Of a DNA stretch of 64,000 nt, positions 17,071 to 24,305 are shown piece after piece. The notes beneath the pieces are model-generated. The model had not been told where the DNA came from, ran no database searches, and saw only the letters and a list, made by a program, of their open reading frames with translations. This DNA comes from Burkholderia sp. MS389 (lineage in GTDB: Bacteria > Pseudomonadota > Gammaproteobacteria > Burkholderiales > Burkholderiaceae). Both the position numbers and the translations under genes were made by a program. How positions within the stretch are numbered: the stretch's first letter is position 1; each line of letters begins with the position of its first letter. Location: assembly GCF_016899425.1 (NCBI RefSeq), contig NZ_CP045994.1, positions 3,038,001 to 3,102,000 on the forward strand. The letters run 5' to 3'.

Positions 17071-18126
17071 ATGGCTGAACCGATCCTCATCGGCGTGAAC
17101 CTCGACGGCGTGCTCGAACACGACGGGCTGCCGCCGCCCACGCCCGCCGAGCGCTTCCGGAAGGTCGCCGCTGCCGGCGTGTTCGATTACATCGAAAAGA
17201 ATCCGGCGCGCGGCGAGGACCTGTCGCCGTATTTCGCGCTGGTCGATCGCCACGCGCTGCCGATTCGCGTGATCGGCGGCATCTGGTGCGCGGGCCGCGA
17301 CGAAGCGCATATCGCCGAGATCGTCGCGGCGGGCGCACGCTTCGGCAGCACGGTGCTCAACGGCCAGCTGTTCGCGCATCATGCGGACGGCCATCGGCTG
17401 TCGGATCGCGAAGTCGCCGATTTCTACCTGCGCGCCTATGCATGGGGCGAGCCGGTCGGCTGCCTGCCGAGCCTCGAAGTGCACGTCGACATGTGGAGCG
17501 AGGATTTCGCGCGCGTGGCGCGCGTCGCGCGGCACGTCGAGCAGGCCGGCGCGCCGTTCCGGATCACGCTCGATCATTCGCATCTGCTGTTCAAGATCGG
17601 CAACCGCGCCGAGCTCGACGCAGCGGGCCTGCGCGAACCGGTCGACGGCGGCCGCGCGATGCTCGACCCGGCGTCGCCCACCGCGATCTACGCGGACTGG
17701 ATCGCGCGCGGCTGGGTCCGGCATGCGCATGCGCGCAGCGTGAGCCCGAACAACCCCGACAACCGCTGGATGCGCCGCGCGGATGGCAAGCCCGGCCGTG
17801 GCATCCAGTACCCGTTCGTCGCACCCGCGCCGGGCGCGTATCACGGCGAATGGCGCGTGGACGCGCTCGACACGTGGAAGGCCGCGCTGCGCCAGTTGCT
17901 GCAGGCGCAGATGCAGGTTCACGCTCACGTGCAGCCGGCACGGCTCGAACAGATCAGTTGCGAGTTCATCCCGTTTCCCGACTACGGCGGCGGCGCACGC
18001 TATTCGATCTTCGACAACAACGTCGCGTGTGCGCAATGGCTGCGCGATACGTGGCACACACTCGCCGCGCGAGCCGGCACCGAATCCGAACCCTGCACCA
18101 CTCACGCCTCAAGGACAGAACGATGA
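17071..18126 (+). CDS. Xylose isomerase-like TIM-barrel protein, cyclitol/sugar catabolism
   Basis: A 351-residue soluble protein I place in the xylose isomerase-like TIM-barrel superfamily with moderate confidence. Candidate metal ligands occur in barrel order: Glu136 (PSLEVHVDMW), Asp168/His169 (ITLDHSHLLF), His218/His220 (GWVRHAHARS) and Glu298 (QISCEFIPFPDY). Such proteins isomerise or epimerise sugars, cyclitols or keto-sugars, or dehydrate them. AGGAG sits just before ATG 17071. Its stop overlaps the start of the next gene (ATGA), so the two are translationally coupled. It is longer than IolI/IolE-type proteins (about 270-300 residues), and no exact family match is evident to me. Confidence 0.75.
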   Translation: MAEPILIGVNLDGVLEHDGLPPPTPAERFRKVAAAGVFDYIEKNPARGEDLSPYFALVDRHALPIRVIGGIWCAGRDEAHIAEIVAAGARFGSTVLNGQLFAHHADGHRLSDREVADFYLRAYAWGEPVGCLPSLEVHVDMWSEDFARVARVARHVEQAGAPFRITLDHSHLLFKIGNRAELDAAGLREPVDGGRAMLDPASPTAIYADWIARGWVRHAHARSVSPNNPDNRWMRRADGKPGRGIQYPFVAPAPGAYHGEWRVDALDTWKAALRQLLQAQMQVHAHVQPARLEQISCEFIPFPDYGGGARYSIFDNNVACAQWLRDTWHTLAARAGTESEPCTTHASRTER

Positions 18127-18950
18127 AGCACGCCCTCCACTTTTCGCTGAACCGGACGAGCGCGCCGCGCTTGCCGCTCGACCGCTACGTCGCGCTGTGC
18201 CGGCGCCTCGGCGTCGACACGATCGAGATCCGCAACGATCTCGACGGCGTCGAGCTCGCCGACGGCACGCCGGCCGCCGCCGTCCGCGCGACGGCCGAAG
18301 CCGGCGGCGTGACGATCCAGACGATCAACGCGCTGCAGCGCTTCGAGCAATGGAACGCCGAGCGCGCGGACGAAGCGACCGTGCTGGCCGACTACGCGGC
18401 GCAATGCGGCGCGCGTGCGCTGGTGCTGTGCCCGACCAACAGCCGCGCCGACACGCGCGGCGCGGACGCCCGCCACGCGGATCTCGTGACGGCGCTGAAG
18501 GCGTTGAAGCCGATCCTCGCGGCCCGCGGCCTGCTCGGCTTCATCGAGCCGCTCGGCTTCGAGGAATGCGCGCTGCGCCGCAAATCGGACGCGGTGAAGG
18601 GCATCTACGCGGCAGCGGGCGAGCCGGTGTTCCGGCTCGTGCACGACACGTTCCACCATCACCTCGCCGGCGAGGACATCGTCTTCCCGAACCTGACGGG
18701 CCTCGTGCACATCTCGGGCGTCGAGGAGGCCGAGCTGCCGGTCGACCGGATGCGCGACGGCCACCGCGTGCTGGTCGGCGGCGCAGACCGGCTCGGCAAC
18801 ATCCGGCAACTGCGCGAACTGCTCGCGCGCGGCTACAGCGGTGCGCTGTCGTTCGAGCCGTTCGCGAGCGAGATCGCCGAAGCCGACGACATCGAAGACC
18901 GGTTGCGGGCGAGCATCGACTACGTGCGCGGCGAACTGGCGGATCGCTGA
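18123..18950 (+). CDS. IolI-like TIM-barrel isomerase/epimerase
   Basis: A 275-residue sugar isomerase/epimerase. Four expected metal ligands fall at the positions used by the B. subtilis inosose isomerase IolI: Glu142 (GFIEPLGFEE), Asp175 (LVHDTFHHH), His196 (GLVHISGVEE) and Glu245 (ALSFEPFA). The likely role is isomerisation of a keto-cyclitol or keto-sugar, such as 2-keto-myo-inositol. It starts inside the stop codon of the preceding TIM-barrel gene and is followed 38 bases later by an IolG-like dehydrogenase; an oxidation product of that enzyme is the obvious substrate. The exact compound is not shown by the sequence. Confidence 0.82.
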   Translation: MKHALHFSLNRTSAPRLPLDRYVALCRRLGVDTIEIRNDLDGVELADGTPAAAVRATAEAGGVTIQTINALQRFEQWNAERADEATVLADYAAQCGARALVLCPTNSRADTRGADARHADLVTALKALKPILAARGLLGFIEPLGFEECALRRKSDAVKGIYAAAGEPVFRLVHDTFHHHLAGEDIVFPNLTGLVHISGVEEAELPVDRMRDGHRVLVGGADRLGNIRQLRELLARGYSGALSFEPFASEIAEADDIEDRLRASIDYVRGELADR

Positions 18951-18988
18951 GCGCATCGGCAAGACGACACAATCCACGGGAGAACGGA

Positions 18989-19975
18989 ATGATCGAATTC
19001 GCTTTGTTCGGCGCGGGCCGCATCGGCAAGATCCACGCGGCGAATCTCGCGCGCCAGCCGGGCGCGAAACTGAAATACGTGATCGACCGGCACGCGCCGT
19101 CGGCGCAAGCGCTCGCCGGCACGCACGGCGCGCAGGTCGCCGACATCGAGCGCGCGCTCGGCGACGCGTCGGTAAAGGCGGTCGTGATCGCGTCGAGCAC
19201 CGACACGCACGCGGACCTCATCGTCGCCGCCGCGAACGCCGGCAAGGCGGTGTTCTGCGAGAAGCCGGTCGACCTCACCGTCGAACGCTCGCGTGCGTGC
19301 GCGGACGTCGTGCGGCGCGCCGGCGTGACCTGCATGATCGGCTTCCAGCGCCGCTTCGACCCGACCTTCGCGGCGCTGAAGGCGCGCGTCGAGCGCGGCG
19401 AGATCGGCGCGCCGGAAATGCTGGTCGTCACGAGCCGCGATCCGGGCGCGCCGCCGGCCGATTACATCCGCCGCTCGGGTGGCATTTTCAAGGACATGCT
19501 GATCCACGACTTCGACGTGTTCCGCTGGATCCTCGGCGACGAAGCGCAGACGCTGCATGCGACGGGCAGCTGCCTGACCGATCCGGCCGTGCACGACGCC
19601 GGCGACATCGATTCGACCGCGGTGACGATCCGCACGCGGCGCGGGTTGCTGTGCCAGATCAACACGTCGCGGCGTGCGGCCTACGGCTACGACCAGCGCT
19701 TCGAGCTGCTCGGCAGCCACGGAATGCTGCAGGCCGGCAACGTGCGGCCGACCGAGGTGAGTGCATGGCTCGCGGGCGGCATCGCGACGGACGTGCCGGA
19801 GCCGTTCTTCCTCGAACGCTACCGGCACGCATATGCGGCCGAGATCGCGCACTTCGTCGACGCGCTGCGCGACGGCGCGCCGGTCCGGACGACGATCGAC
19901 GACGGGCTCGCCGCGCTCGAACTGGCCGAAGCCGCGATGGCGTCGTGGAAAACGGGGCGCGTGATCGCGCTGTGA
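18989..19975 (+). CDS. iolG: Gfo/Idh/MocA oxidoreductase, inositol 2-dehydrogenase-like
   Basis: A 328-residue NAD-dependent dehydrogenase. It has the Rossmann motif FGAGRIGKIHAAN (G8-x-G10-x2-G13), EKP at 91-93 with catalytic Lys92, and D169-x3-H173 in GGIFKDMLIHDFDVFRW, the same Lys-Asp-His set as B. subtilis IolG. It should oxidise a hydroxyl of a cyclitol or sugar to a ketone, myo-inositol to 2-keto-myo-inositol if truly IolG. GGAG precedes ATG 18989. It closes the LacI - TIM barrel - TIM barrel - dehydrogenase module. No iolB, iolC, iolD or iolE gene and no transporter is nearby, so the iolG name is a family-level assignment. Confidence 0.82.
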   Translation: MIEFALFGAGRIGKIHAANLARQPGAKLKYVIDRHAPSAQALAGTHGAQVADIERALGDASVKAVVIASSTDTHADLIVAAANAGKAVFCEKPVDLTVERSRACADVVRRAGVTCMIGFQRRFDPTFAALKARVERGEIGAPEMLVVTSRDPGAPPADYIRRSGGIFKDMLIHDFDVFRWILGDEAQTLHATGSCLTDPAVHDAGDIDSTAVTIRTRRGLLCQINTSRRAAYGYDQRFELLGSHGMLQAGNVRPTEVSAWLAGGIATDVPEPFFLERYRHAYAAEIAHFVDALRDGAPVRTTIDDGLAALELAEAAMASWKTGRVIAL

Positions 19976-19986
19976 CGCCGTGAACG

Positions 19987-20014
19987 GCGGCGACCCGCGC
20001 AAACGGGTCGCCGC
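19987..20014 (+). terminator. Hairpin after the IolG-like gene
   Basis: A perfect 11-bp stem, GCGGCGACCCG (19987-19997) and CGGGTCGCCGC (20004-20014) with a six-base loop, starts 11 bases after the stop. There is no U-tract, so it may stabilise the 3' end or be a weak terminator. Confidence 0.45.
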
Positions 20015-20163
20015 TGCCGCATGGCCGGCGGCACTCCGGCACGACCGGCCGCAACGGCACGGCCGCATCGGGCAAATGTGCCGCCACGTCGCGCGGCCGG
20101 CGCGTGAAAGCACGTATGATGGCGAATCGATCGGCGTCGCCGATATTCCGCGTTTTCATCACC

Positions 20164-20850
20164 ATGCTCGATCACCTCATCTGCGACTGCGACGGCGTGC
20201 TCGTCGACAGCGAAGTCATCGCCGACCGCGTGCTGCTCGACACGCTGTCCGCCACGTTCCCGAACCTCGATTTCGAAGCCGCCGCGAAGTCGGCATTCGG
20301 CCAGCAGACGTCGCGTTTCCTCACCGGCATCGAAGCCCGCTTCGGGGTCGAAATGCCCGCCAACTTCATCGAGACCATCGAGCACAACATCGAAATCGCG
20401 CTCGCGCAATCGCTCGCGCCGATCAGCGGCGTGCGCGACGCGCTGCTGAAGGTCACGCTGCCGGCCGCAGTCGTGTCGAACAGCCGGCTCGTGCGCGTGC
20501 GCAGCTCGCTGAAGCGCGCGTCGCTCACCGAGATCTTCGGCGAGCGGGTATTCAGTTCCGAACAGGTCGCGCGGCCGAAGCCCTACCCCGACGTCTACCT
20601 GCACGCGGCGCAAACACTCGGCGTCGCGCCGGCGCGCTGCGTCGTCGTCGAGGACAGCATCTCGGGATTGAATGCCGCGCGGGCGGCCGGGATGAAGACG
20701 ATCGCGTTCGTCGGCGCGAGCCACATCCCCGACAACTACGCGGACGCGCTGCGCGCGATGGGCATCACGCGGATCATGCGCAGGATGGACGAACTGCCGG
20801 CGCTCGTCGAAGCCGGCATGCGCGGCGAATTCGGCGACGTGCAGTCCTGA
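20164..20850 (+). CDS. HAD-superfamily phosphatase (beta-phosphoglucomutase/YniC-like subfamily IA)
   Basis: A 228-residue HAD hydrolase. Motif I is CDCDGVLVDSE close to the N terminus (Asp8-x-Asp10), motif II is the Ser in AAVVSNSRL, and motif III-IV is KPYPDVYLHAAQTLGVAPARCVVVEDSISGLNAARAAGM. The VEDS...G motif and helical cap belong to subfamily IA, which removes phosphate from sugar phosphates. ATG 20164 places motif I seven residues from the start, as is normal; upstream ATGs would add an unrelated basic leader. It stands alone between the dehydrogenase module and ribB, so its substrate is not indicated by context. Confidence 0.88.
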   Translation: MLDHLICDCDGVLVDSEVIADRVLLDTLSATFPNLDFEAAAKSAFGQQTSRFLTGIEARFGVEMPANFIETIEHNIEIALAQSLAPISGVRDALLKVTLPAAVVSNSRLVRVRSSLKRASLTEIFGERVFSSEQVARPKPYPDVYLHAAQTLGVAPARCVVVEDSISGLNAARAAGMKTIAFVGASHIPDNYADALRAMGITRIMRRMDELPALVEAGMRGEFGDVQS

Positions 20851-20860
20851 TCGTCAGTCG

Positions 20861-20908
20861 GGCCGGATCGGGTCGATCCGGCCGCGCCACGGGCGCGCGA
20901 ACGCGCCC
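20861..20908. terminator. Double hairpin between convergent HAD phosphatase and ribB genes
   Basis: GGCCGGATC-N5-GATCCGGCC (20861-20883) is followed by GGGCGCG-CGAA-CGCGCCC (20891-20908), then GCCTTCCTTCC on the plus strand. The pair fills the gap between two converging genes and probably ends both transcripts. Confidence 0.6.
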
Positions 20909-20921
20909 GCCTTCCTTCCAC

Positions 20922-21632
20922 TCAGGCCGGCTCGCAGCAGCGTTCGCGCGCCGCCGCCAGCGCCTCGCGAAACGCGACGAGTTCCGCGATCGTCAGCATC
21001 GGCAGCCCGTGCCGTTGCGCGAAGCGCTCGACATCGTCGCCGCGCGTCATCGTACCGTCCGGATTCATCAGCTCGCACAGCACGCCGGCCGGCTTCAGGC
21101 CCGCGAGGATCGACAGGTCGACCGTGCCTTCGGTGTGACCGCGGCGCGCCAGCACGCCGCCCGGTTGCGCACGCAACGGAAACACGTGGCCGGGGCGCAC
21201 GATGTCGTGCGGCTTCGCGCCGTCGGCGATCGCCGCGCGGATCGTCGTCACGCGATCGGCGGCCGACACGCCGGTATGCACGCCTTCGCGCGCCTCGATC
21301 GACACGGTGAACGCGGTGCCGTTGCGGCTTTCGTTGGTCTGCACCATCGGCGGCAGTTCGAGCGCGCGCACCGTGTCGTCGGTCAGGCACAGGCAGACGA
21401 TGCCGCTGCACTCGCGGATCAACAGCGCCATCGTCTCGGGCGTGATGCGCTCGGCGGCGACGATCAGGTCGGCTTCGTTCTCGCGGTCGTGGTCGTCCTG
21501 CAGCACGACCGCGCGACCTGCGCGCATCGCGTCGAGCGCGGCGGCAATGCGCGGCGGCACCGGTTCGGCATCCAGCAACGGGAGATCGGCAAAGGCGTCG
21601 GCAGGCGCCGACGAAACGGACATCAAGGACAT
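20922..21632 (-). CDS. ribB: 3,4-dihydroxy-2-butanone 4-phosphate synthase
   Basis: A 236-residue RibB enzyme that converts ribulose 5-phosphate into 3,4-dihydroxy-2-butanone 4-phosphate plus formate, the four-carbon input of riboflavin synthesis. Signature segments are [36 protein letters not shown], whose acidic residues bind Mg, [28 protein letters not shown] and [11 protein letters not shown]. It is a stand-alone enzyme without the GTP cyclohydrolase II domain. ATG 21632 has AGGAG at eight bases. The leader carries an FMN riboswitch, so expression falls when FMN is plentiful. This is probably a second, riboswitch-controlled copy besides the one in the main rib operon, as in many proteobacteria; that point is inference. 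Confidence 0.95.
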   Translation of the reverse strand: MSLMSVSSAPADAFADLPLLDAEPVPPRIAAALDAMRAGRAVVLQDDHDRENEADLIVAAERITPETMALLIRECSGIVCLCLTDDTVRALELPPMVQTNESRNGTAFTVSIEAREGVHTGVSAADRVTTIRAAIADGAKPHDIVRPGHVFPLRAQPGGVLARRGHTEGTVDLSILAGLKPAGVLCELMNPDGTMTRGDDVERFAQRHGLPMLTIAELVAFREALAAARERCCEPA

Positions 21633-21704
21633 GTGAAACGCTCCTCGCAAATACGATTTGGGCGAAAAACGTTTCAGGGCATTGCAAACAGACAGAACGA
21701 CAAC

Positions 21705-21729
21705 CCGCTTCGCGTGCAGCGCGAAGCGG
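21705..21729 (-). terminator. ribB: Expression-platform hairpin of the FMN riboswitch
   Basis: A perfect 10-bp stem, CCGCTTCGCG (21705-21714) and CGCGAAGCGG (21720-21729), lies between aptamer and ribB. On the minus strand it is followed by the U-rich GTTGTCGTTCTGTCTGTTTG. This fits a regulated terminator, though translation control by a downstream fold is possible. Confidence 0.6.
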
Positions 21730-21755
21730 CCCTGACGGACATGACTATCTGCACA

Positions 21756-21895
21756 TCTTCTCTCATCCGGACTGTGACCGTCGGCTCTGGCATTCGACCA
21801 GATCTGCTGACCCCGCGCGGATGCGCGGGCGCTCGCGGGCTCGCCGGCTTACGCCAGCCTACCGCCGGTGGGGAATTTCGCCCCGCCCTGAAGAC
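21756..21895 (-). promoter_or_regulatory. FMN riboswitch (RFN element) controlling ribB
   Basis: Read on the minus strand the leader contains the conserved RFN blocks in order: CTTCAGGGCGGGGCGAAATT, CCCCACCGGCGGTA, GGTCAGCAGATCTGG, GAGCCGACGGTCACAGTCCG and GATGAGAGAAGA. The order, spacing and sequence match the FMN aptamer, with a variable arm of GC-rich sequence at about 21815-21860. FMN binding should reduce ribB expression. Confidence 0.95.
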
Positions 21896-22077
21896 GCACT
21901 GATTGCCGGACGGGAACACCCCGTCATCGGCGGGCCAAGCATACAACAGCCGCGCGCGACGCGCAGCGTAAAACCTTACTGACGACCCCGTCTAACGGCA
22001 TCGTCCGAACGGCCGGCGGACGGAGCCACGATCGTGCGAAAAGCGCGGAGCGCAGCCGCGTCGCGCCGCCTGCGCGA

Positions 22078-22764
22078 TCAGTTGACCGCCGCGTGCGCCG
22101 CGTCGGGCACGAGCCAGCGCGGCGGCACCTCCGGGCTCACCGTCACGCGGAACGCTCGCGCTTCGCTGTCGCCCGGGTTGCGCAGGCTGTACGGCTGGTC
22201 GGCGTCGAACACGATCGCGTCGCCGGTCGCGAGCAACTGGCGACGGTCGTGCACGCTCACTTCGAGCGTGCCTTCGCTGACGACGAGGTTGACCGTCGTG
22301 CCGGGCGCGCGGCGCGCGCCGGGCTCGGTATGCAGCGGCGCGATCCGCAGCTCGTGGAATTCGGCCGCCGCCGGCTCGCCTTCCGGATACAGCGCACGTG
22401 CCGAGAAACGGCCGTTCGAGCTGACGACGCGCGACGCGCGCTCGGCCGCCAGATGCTCGAAACCGTTCACCGCATGGCGCCGCAGGAACGCGGCGACCGA
22501 CACCTTCAGCGCCGCGGCGATCTTGCACAGCACCTTGATCGACGGCACGCTGCGCGCGGATTCGATCTGCGCGAGCATCGCGCGCGACACGCCGGACAGC
22601 CGCGCGAGCGCATCGAGCGACAGTTGCCGCTCGGCGCGCAAGCGCGCGAGGTTCACGCCGACGACCTGTTCGAGGGCGTCGAGCGACGCGGCGCCGCGTC
22701 CGTCGGCGGCATTGCCGGACTCGAAGGAAGACACGTCGCGCACGAGCGCCAGGGATGAAGACAT
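22078..22764 (-). CDS. XRE-family regulator with C-terminal cupin domain
   Basis: A 228-residue regulator. Residues about 30-95 are an XRE helix-turn-helix (NLARLRAERQLSLDALARLSGVSRAMLAQIESARSVPSIKVLCKIAAALKVSVAAFL). The C-terminal half (EFHELRIAPLHTEPGARRAPGTTVNLVVSEGTLEVSVHDRRQLLATGDAIVFDADQPYSLRNPGD) is a cupin barrel that would bind a small effector. Proteins of this type regulate amino acid, polyamine or sulfur metabolism; the target here is not shown. Two direct GATAAC repeats lie upstream of its promoter region. The gene reads in the same direction as the MFS exporter upstream but is separated from it by 218 bases. Confidence 0.88.
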   Translation of the reverse strand: MSSSLALVRDVSSFESGNAADGRGAASLDALEQVVGVNLARLRAERQLSLDALARLSGVSRAMLAQIESARSVPSIKVLCKIAAALKVSVAAFLRRHAVNGFEHLAAERASRVVSSNGRFSARALYPEGEPAAAEFHELRIAPLHTEPGARRAPGTTVNLVVSEGTLEVSVHDRRQLLATGDAIVFDADQPYSLRNPGDSEARAFRVTVSPEVPPRWLVPDAAHAAVN

Positions 22765-22884
22765 AGCATGGCCTCCGGGCCGCTGCGCGGCCCTGCGTAG
22801 GGGTAAGCCGGAATCGGAATCGGGTTGCGCCGGTCGTTGGCGCGTATCGAGACGCTATCACCCGGCCTGGTACGGGCAAACGAA

Positions 22885-22904
22885 GTTATCTTCACACCGT
22901 TATC
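22885..22904 (-). promoter_or_regulatory. Direct GATAAC repeats upstream of the XRE-cupin gene
   Basis: On the minus strand GATAAC occurs twice, at 22904-22899 and 22890-22885, with an 8-base spacer. The AT-rich repeats are about 120 bases before the regulator start and could be an operator for it or part of its promoter. Confidence 0.35.
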
Positions 22905-22982
22905 AGCATCGCGGAGGAATGCGTTTCTCGCGAACCTTTTCCTGCCGCTATGGCATCGCCGCGCGGCGCGCCGTGGCGACGC

Positions 22983-24158
22983 TCACGGTGCCGCGGGCGC
23001 CGCGCCGCGCGCCGGCCCGCGCGCATCGAGCCGCATCGCGAGCCACGTGACGACCAGCGCCGCGAACGTCACCGCGACCGCGACCCACGGCAGCGCATCG
23101 AGCGCGAAGCCGTGTTCCAGCGCGACGCCGCCGAGCCACGCACCGCCCGCATTGCCGACGTTGAACGCGCCGATGTTCAGCGTCGACGCGAGATGCGGCG
23201 CGCTCGCGGCCTTCTCGACCACGCGCGCCTGCAGCGGCGGCACCGTCGCGAACGCGGCGATCCCCCACACGAATACGGTGACGGCCGCCGCGACCGGCAG
23301 GTGGCTCGTCTTCGCGAACACGGCCATCACGGCCATCAGCGCGACGAGGATCGCGATCAGCGACGGCATCAGCGCGCGGTCGGCGAGCTTGCCGCCGATC
23401 GTGTTGCCGATCGTCAGCCCCGCGCCGAACAGCACGAGGATCAGCGCGACCGCGCGCGGCGAGTAGCCCGACACGGTCTCGAGAATCGGCGCGATGTACG
23501 TGAACACGACGAACACGCCGCCGAAGCCGAGCACGGTCATCAGCAGCGCGAGCCACACCTGCGGCTCCTTCAGCACGCGCACTTCGTGGCCGAGGCCGAC
23601 CGGCCCGCTGTCGTGGCGGTTCGGCACCAGCGCGGCCACGCCGCCGAGCGCCAGCACGCCGAGCGCGGCGACGATCCAGAACGATGCACGCCAGCCGAGC
23701 ACCTGGCCGACGAACGTGCCGAACGGCACGCCGAGCACGTTCGACAGCGTGAGCCCGGTGAACATCAGCGCGATCGCGCTCGCGCGCTTGTCGGCCGGCA
23801 CGAGCGACGCGGCGACCACCGCGCCGATGCCGAAGAACGACCCGTGCGCGAACGACGTGACGACGCGCGCGACCATCAGCATCGCGTAGCCGGACGCGGT
23901 CGCGCACAGCACGTTGCCGACGATGAAGATCGCCATCAGCAGTTGCAGCGCGGCCTTGCGCGGCATGCGGCTCGTCAGCACCGCGAGCAGCGGCGCGCCG
24001 ACCGCGACGCCGAGCGCGTAGCCGGTGACGAGCAGGCCGGCCGACGGCAGCGACACGGCGAGGTCGTGCGCGACTTCGGGCAAGAGGCCCATGATGATGA
24101 ATTCGGTGGTGCCGATGGCGAAGGCGCTGATCGCGAGCGCCAGGAGCGGAATGGGCAT
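22983..24158 (-). CDS. MFS transporter, AraJ/sugar-efflux type
   Basis: A 391-residue major facilitator with about 12 membrane helices. The N terminus MPIPLLALAISAFAIGTTEFIIMGLLPEVAHDLAVSLPSAGLLVTGYALGVAVGAPLLAVLTSRMPRK is characteristic of the DHA1-type efflux proteins AraJ, YdhP and PbuE, with motif A at SRMPRKAAL. These export drugs, arabinose-like sugars or nucleosides by proton antiport. ATG 24158 is preceded by GGAGA. The gene is divergent from a LysR regulator with a dyad between them, so that regulator probably controls it. Confidence 0.9.
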   Translation of the reverse strand: MPIPLLALAISAFAIGTTEFIIMGLLPEVAHDLAVSLPSAGLLVTGYALGVAVGAPLLAVLTSRMPRKAALQLLMAIFIVGNVLCATASGYAMLMVARVVTSFAHGSFFGIGAVVAASLVPADKRASAIALMFTGLTLSNVLGVPFGTFVGQVLGWRASFWIVAALGVLALGGVAALVPNRHDSGPVGLGHEVRVLKEPQVWLALLMTVLGFGGVFVVFTYIAPILETVSGYSPRAVALILVLFGAGLTIGNTIGGKLADRALMPSLIAILVALMAVMAVFAKTSHLPVAAAVTVFVWGIAAFATVPPLQARVVEKAASAPHLASTLNIGAFNVGNAGGAWLGGVALEHGFALDALPWVAVAVTFAALVVTWLAMRLDARGPARGAAPAAP

Positions 24159-24270
24159 GACGTTCTCCGGAAGACGGCGGCTGCGGCGCCCGGTCGGTGC
24201 CGCACCGCACAAGAAAGCGGGATGTGCGCGCATTGTCCCGAAGACGCCTATATTTGATAATTGGCGTGGC

Positions 24271-24289
24271 ATTTGAACCATTTTCAAAT
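24271..24289. promoter_or_regulatory. LysR-type operator between the MFS and LysR genes
   Basis: The dyad ATTTGAA-N5-TTCAAAT (24271-24289) is a perfect 7-bp inverted repeat containing a T-N11-A core. It is 16 bases before the LysR-type start and about 110 bases from the MFS gene, the usual place for an autorepression and activation site. Confidence 0.6.
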
Positions 24290-24305
24290 ATTTCTGGAAA
24301 ATCGC

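Larger units (their letters stand above)
21633..22077. other. Intergenic region holding the ribB leader
   Basis: About 445 bases without a protein gene. Most of it is the untranslated leader of ribB: FMN aptamer at 21756-21895 and a hairpin at 21705-21729. The ribB promoter must lie in 21896-22000 on the minus strand; no clear consensus pair stands out. The rest separates it from the XRE-cupin gene. Confidence 0.7.

Noticed and set aside
18989..19975. Complete myo-inositol (iol) operon
   Set aside because: Only IolG- and IolI-like genes are present; iolB, iolC, iolD, iolE and a transporter are missing, so the standard pathway is not encoded here.
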